Source: CAJQGY01 sp905478015 (lineage in GTDB: Bacteria; Pseudomonadota; Gammaproteobacteria; Magnimaribacterales; D2472). Taken from it: a DNA stretch of 64,000 nucleotides. The notes under the pieces are model-generated. The model worked only from the letters and a program-made list of their open reading frames with translations, had not been told where the DNA came from and made no database searches. A program made the position numbers and the translations under genes. The stretch lies in NCBI GenBank assembly GCA_943788365.1, contig CALSPZ010000001.1, forward strand, positions 1,116,001 through 1,180,000. The letters are read 5' to 3'. Shown piece by piece: positions 60,320-64,000 of this stretch (position 1 is its first letter; each line of letters opens with the position of its first letter).

Positions 60320-62089
60320 TTAGTCTGTTTTGAAAAGTTTTGTTAATTTTTCTAGCAATACCTCGCCAAGCTCTTCCGCCCTGTGAATGGTAATAGCATC
60401 TTTGTAGTACTTATTTACATCGTGACCTATACCAATAGCTTGAAGCTCTATATTTTTTGAAGACTCGACATATTCAATGCTTTGTTTTAAATGGCTGTCC
60501 AGATAATTTTCAGAATTAGAAGAAAGAGTGCTGTCATCTACTGGAGCGCCATCAGATATAACGATGATAATTTTTCTTTCTTCTTGGCGCTTCATTAATC
60601 TGCTATAAGACCAAAGCAAGGCCTCTCCATCTATATTTTCTTTAAGCAAACCCTCTCTTAACATTGCACCAAAGTATTTTCTTGATCTACGCCAACTGTT
60701 ATCTGCACTTTTGTAAATAATATGCCTCAAATCATTTAAGCGACCAGGATTCGAAGGCTGCCCTAAATTTATCCACTCTTCTTTTGAATCACCACCTTTC
60801 CAATTTTTTGTTGTAAAGCCTAAAACCTCTGTTTTAACAGCACACCTTTCAAAAGTACTGCTTATAATGTCTCCACAAATGGCAGCAAGACTTATAGACC
60901 TTCCTCTCATTGATCCGGAATTATCTATTAGTAAAGTTATAACAGTGTCTTTAAATTTATTTGTAGATTCTTGCTTATAGCTAAGAGGGTATCCGGGCTC
61001 AGCAACTACCCTATGGAGCCTAGAGGTATCCAACGTTCCCTCTTCAAGATCAAAATTCCAGCTTGTATTTTGTTGGGAAAGTAATAATCTTTGCAATCTA
61101 TTTGCCAGCTTTCCTATTGTTGTTAAATGAGGTTTTATTAGATTATCAAGTTGAGAACGAAGTCTAATTGCTTCTTCTGATGATATTAGATCTCGAGCCT
61201 CAATTATTTCATCAAATTTATTTGTAAAAATTTTATAGTCCTTCTCATTTGAACTAATAAAATCTATGCCATTAATATTGCTAAGCTCAATCTCTTCCTC
61301 GATAGAGCTTTCACTTGAAGAAACTGTTACTTCTTGTTGTAACTCATCTATATCCATATCTATTTCAAGAGTCTCTTCTGAATCAATATCACCATCATCA
61401 TCTTCACTATTATTTTCTATTTGATCTTCATGATTGCTTTCATTTGATTGATTTTCACCTTCAACAATTTCATCAGACATCTCATTTTCATCTTTAACCT
61501 TTATAAGGCCAAGAGATTCTAAAAGCTTGATTGCAATAGAGGTAAAACTATCCTGATATTCGAGAGATTCTATTAATTTTTTTTGATATGCATCTAATTT
61601 ATTTTTTCCGTGTTCTTCTTCTAGTTCACTAATAAGCTTTTTTGATTTCTGATCTAACTGATAGCCATTCGTTTGTTTAAGCCATAGATTGAAAACCATT
61701 GAGGGATTTTCTTGAAAATCATAAATATCATCTGCAATTGCATTGTAATACTCAGTAATATTCTTTTTTGAACCATAAAATTGATTACCTCCTAACACCT
61801 CCACTCTAGATATTTCCAACTCATTTATTACATCTTCGGCAATAGGGTTAATATTTAAGGCTTTGAGGTCTTTGTGAAAGCTATGCCAAAAAGCTTGAAA
61901 ATCTGACTCAGCCCTCCAAGCATTGAGTTTTTTTGAAGACCTTGGAACAGGAGATATCTTTGCTTCATTAAGCTGCGGAGGTCTTGATGGCGAACCAATT
62001 TTTGTTTGAATATTTTTATTATTTGATATAGCTTTTAAAGAAGAAACTCCGGCTTCATGAAGCATTTCTCTCCTTTTATTCCATTTCAT
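60320..62089 (-). CDS. cobT: CobT-like VWA protein (cobaltochelatase subunit family)
   Basis: A 589-aa CobT homolog: N-terminal helical domain, a very acidic segment (about residues 200-270) and a C-terminal von Willebrand A domain with the MIDAS LLIDNSGSMRGRS (D389, S391, S393) and VISDGAPVDDSTL. In aerobic cobalamin synthesis CobT pairs with CobS as the ATPase of the CobNST chelatase. No cobN or other cobalamin gene is in the window, so the pair may serve another metal chelatase or chaperone role. It lies 8 bp after cobS. Confidence 0.88.
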   Translation of the reverse strand: MKWNKRREMLHEAGVSSLKAISNNKNIQTKIGSPSRPPQLNEAKISPVPRSSKKLNAWRAESDFQAFWHSFHKDLKALNINPIAEDVINELEISRVEVLGGNQFYGSKKNITEYYNAIADDIYDFQENPSMVFNLWLKQTNGYQLDQKSKKLISELEEEHGKNKLDAYQKKLIESLEYQDSFTSIAIKLLESLGLIKVKDENEMSDEIVEGENQSNESNHEDQIENNSEDDDGDIDSEETLEIDMDIDELQQEVTVSSSESSIEEEIELSNINGIDFISSNEKDYKIFTNKFDEIIEARDLISSEEAIRLRSQLDNLIKPHLTTIGKLANRLQRLLLSQQNTSWNFDLEEGTLDTSRLHRVVAEPGYPLSYKQESTNKFKDTVITLLIDNSGSMRGRSISLAAICGDIISSTFERCAVKTEVLGFTTKNWKGGDSKEEWINLGQPSNPGRLNDLRHIIYKSADNSWRRSRKYFGAMLREGLLKENIDGEALLWSYSRLMKRQEERKIIIVISDGAPVDDSTLSSNSENYLDSHLKQSIEYVESSKNIELQAIGIGHDVNKYYKDAITIHRAEELGEVLLEKLTKLFKTD

Positions 62090-62097
62090 ACTAAGGT

Positions 62098-63073
62098 TTA
62101 GTCAGGCTTTTTCTCTTGAATATCTTCACCAAAACATCTTTGAAAATATTCAGCAATAATTGGTTTTTCTGTGTCATCACATTTGTTAAAAAAACTTAAT
62201 TTAAATGATGAATTTATATTTTTAAAAATAGTGAAATTTTCTGCCCAAGAAATAACTGTTCTTGGCGACATTATTGTTGAAATATCTCCATTAATAAATC
62301 CATTTCTTGTGAGATTGGCCATCTGGATCATATTTTTTATCATGTCTTTATTTTTTTGAGATTTTAGTTTCTTAAGTTTTGAAGTGACAACATTGAACTC
62401 TTGAGATGGGCTTAGAGTAATTGAGTGATGAGAGAATATGCCATCTATCAAGCTGTCCTTGGTTGATCTGCTGAGTGCCATGATAAAGACCGGTTACATC
62501 TCCGAGGCCAATTGTGTTAGTTGTTGCAAAGAGTCTAAAAGAAGGATGAGGATTGATTACTTTATTTTGATCTAACAATGTTAGCTTACCCTCTACTTCT
62601 AAAATTCTTTGAATGACAAACATAACATCTGGCCTGCCTGCATCATACTCATCAAAAACTAATGCAACAGGATTCTGAATAGACCAAGGCAATAATCCCT
62701 CTTGAAATTCGGTAATCTGCTTGCCATCTTTGAGCTTGATTGCATCTTTACCTAATAAATCAATTCTACTTATATGACTGTCAAGGTTTATCCTTACACA
62801 AGGCCAATTTAGCCTTGCTGCAATCTGTTCTATATGCGTAGATTTTCCTGTTCCGTGAAATCCCTGAATCATCACCCTTCTGTTATGTTCGAATCCAGCA
62901 ATAATGGATAAGGTGGTTTCTTGATCAAAAACATAACTATTGTCTATCTCAGGAACCCACTCTGTTTTTTCTTTGTAGCCCCTTACAATCAAATCAGATT
63001 TAATTTTAAATAACTCAGATACCTTAAAATCAGCATTGGGTTTTTGTGGAAGTTGTATATTAGAATTAGACAT
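62098..63073 (-). pseudogene. cobS: CobS-like AAA+ ATPase, interrupted by a +1 frameshift
   Basis: The first frame (63073 leftward) gives the MoxR/CobS AAA+ core: Walker A GFHGTGKST (71-79), Walker B VALVFDEYD (136-144), FATTNTIGLGD and YHGTQQINQGQLDRW, then goes off-frame. The second frame supplies the true C-terminus: MANLTRNGFINGDISTIMSP, WAENFTIF, FLNKCD-like FFNKCDDTEKPIIAEYFQRC. Dropping one base of the C run at 62408-62410 (GGG on the plus strand) joins them as LNYSKPSQEFNVVTSKLKK, a 324-aa CobS. So the gene carries either one extra base from sequencing or a genuine frameshift. Confidence 0.88.
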
Positions 63074-63183
63074 TATTTTTTCTTTTATTAAAGAATTTAT
63101 CCTACCTTTTGGGATGTCAAAGTTCTAGTTTTTTATCAAACAATGTAAGATGTAAACCATTATAACTTAGATAGAGAAATAGA

Positions 63184-64000
63184 ATGTCCGATACACAAAA
63201 TCTTTTAAAAAACTGCCTTGGGTTATTTGAGTTAAATAGGATTGATAGAGATATTTACACTTGGACAGGCAAGAATGTTGGATGGGCAAGAATTTTTGGA
63301 GGTCAGGTAATGGCCCAAACCCTAGTTGCAGCATATAAAACTGTAAAAGCTGATCATTTTGCTCACTCCTTCCATTCTTATTTCTTAAGACCTGGTCAAA
63401 TGGATAAACCTATTACATTTACAGTTGATAGAATTAGAGATGGTAAGAGTTTTACCACTAGAACGGTTAAGGCCATTCAAGATGGCGAAGCTATTTTTAC
63501 TTGCTCTGTTTCGTTTCAGAAAAATGAAGATGGACTAGAGCATCAAATTAAAATGGCAGATTTCCCATCACCAGATGGCTTAAGAAATGAACACGAGATA
63601 AGAAAGGAAATGGCAGATGATATCGATCCAGATATTGCACCCTTATTTTTAAGAAAGCGCGAAGTTGAAATGAGGCCGATTGAAGTCCAAGATTATGCCA
63701 ATCCAAAAAAGACACCACCACATAAAAATACTTGGATTAGACCAGAAGGGAGCCTCCCAGAAGATGAGATAATTCAACAAGCCTTCTTGTTGTATATATC
63801 TGACATGGGCCTTTTAGCAGCAGCCAATAATCCTCATGGAGTCAATTTTTTAAATGATAATTTACAAGTAGCTAGCCTCGATCATGCAATGTGGTTTCAT
63901 AGAAAATTAGATCTTAATGACTGGGTTCTATATTCTATAGATAGCCCAATATCTGGAAATGCTAGAGGTTATTCAAGAGGAGCTATATACACACAAGACG
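63184..64000 (+). CDS. tesB: Acyl-CoA thioesterase II, C-terminus cut by window edge
   Basis: Hydrolyses acyl-CoA to free fatty acid and CoA. The frame from ATG 63184 is open for 272 codons to the window end, missing about 15 residues. Double hotdog features: GWARIFGGQVMAQTLVAA, AHSFHSYFLRPG, GKSFTTRTVKAIQDG, and second hotdog YISDMGLLAAANN, ASLDHAMWFH (Asp-His) and YSIDSPISGNARGYSRG. Divergent from cobS with a 110-bp gap; a TGTAAAC at 63151-63157 matches a half-site of the 60281 operator. Confidence 0.94.
   Translation, partial: MSDTQNLLKNCLGLFELNRIDRDIYTWTGKNVGWARIFGGQVMAQTLVAAYKTVKADHFAHSFHSYFLRPGQMDKPITFTVDRIRDGKSFTTRTVKAIQDGEAIFTCSVSFQKNEDGLEHQIKMADFPSPDGLRNEHEIRKEMADDIDPDIAPLFLRKREVEMRPIEVQDYANPKKTPPHKNTWIRPEGSLPEDEIIQQAFLLYISDMGLLAAANNPHGVNFLNDNLQVASLDHAMWFHRKLDLNDWVLYSIDSPISGNARGYSRGAIYTQD

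Noticed and set aside
1..64000. CRISPR arrays, insertion sequences, prophage and rRNA genes
   Set aside because: No regularly spaced repeats, transposase, integrase or phage structural genes, or rRNA sequences were seen.

Overview
The window is AT-rich, densely packed bacterial chromosome with many start/stop overlaps of 1-26 bp. Its gene families (RNase PH, KsgA, SurA, LptD, Fis, RsmE, YrbL-like, KatG/OxyR, TonB) and gene order point to a gammaproteobacterium. The low GC, small intergenic gaps and marine-type accessory genes (FecA-like receptor, phytanoyl-CoA dioxygenase, amidohydrolase, alkylglycerol-monooxygenase-like hydroxylases) suggest a streamlined marine lineage such as SAR86. That placement is inference; no rRNA gene is present to confirm it.

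Layout. 1-3054: RNase PH (cut by the window edge), YqeY and S21 on the minus strand, then tsaD-folB-folK on the plus strand. 3047-12665: a minus-strand run of housekeeping and envelope genes (lptD, surA, pdxA, rsmA, apaH, cca), then a pteridine reductase, a phosphotransferase and a DsbA-like isomerase. 12713-21995: a plus-strand run of two SDRs, amgK-murU (cell-wall recycling), rpe, a DUF192 protein, trpE-trpG-trpD-trpC and a small SF2 helicase. 22022-26363: fis-purH-purD-coq7 and a SixA-like phosphatase on minus. 26393-32702: rsmE-gshB-tonB-ruvX-dnaG-rpoD; tonB is interrupted by a +1 frameshift. 32708-33532: yrbL-like gene and a CAU tRNA best read as tRNA-Ile2.

33619-42306: a lipid-centred stretch (psd, pssA, AGMO-like hydroxylase, lipoprotein, PhyH dioxygenase), an exported amidohydrolase, a secreted protein of unknown function, hflX and doxX. 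42357-48763: iron and peroxide island, with a Fur-box-controlled FecA-like receptor, peroxiredoxin, tRNA-Ala, and divergent oxyR and katG. 48762-52702: purU, cysE-cysK and a second AGMO-like hydroxylase. 52732-60301: a minus-strand run headed by a perfect 21-bp palindrome over a promoter: di-iron ferritin-like protein, parallel beta-helix protein, diheme cytochrome c, Bax-inhibitor-like protein, small membrane protein, M1 metallopeptidase and type II pantothenate kinase. 60320-63073: cobT and a frameshifted cobS without a visible cobN. 63184-64000: tesB, cut by the window edge.

Themes: backbone synteny like that of Pseudomonas-type gammaproteobacteria (recalled, not searched) with lipid/hydroxylase insertions; linked iron uptake and peroxide defence; and an overlapping di-iron/beta-helix/cytochrome module that is the best candidate for an uncharacterised system. 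Both tonB and cobS are broken by one extra base in a short C run, so sequence accuracy there should be questioned before calling them pseudogenes. No CRISPR array, insertion sequence, prophage or replication origin was seen.
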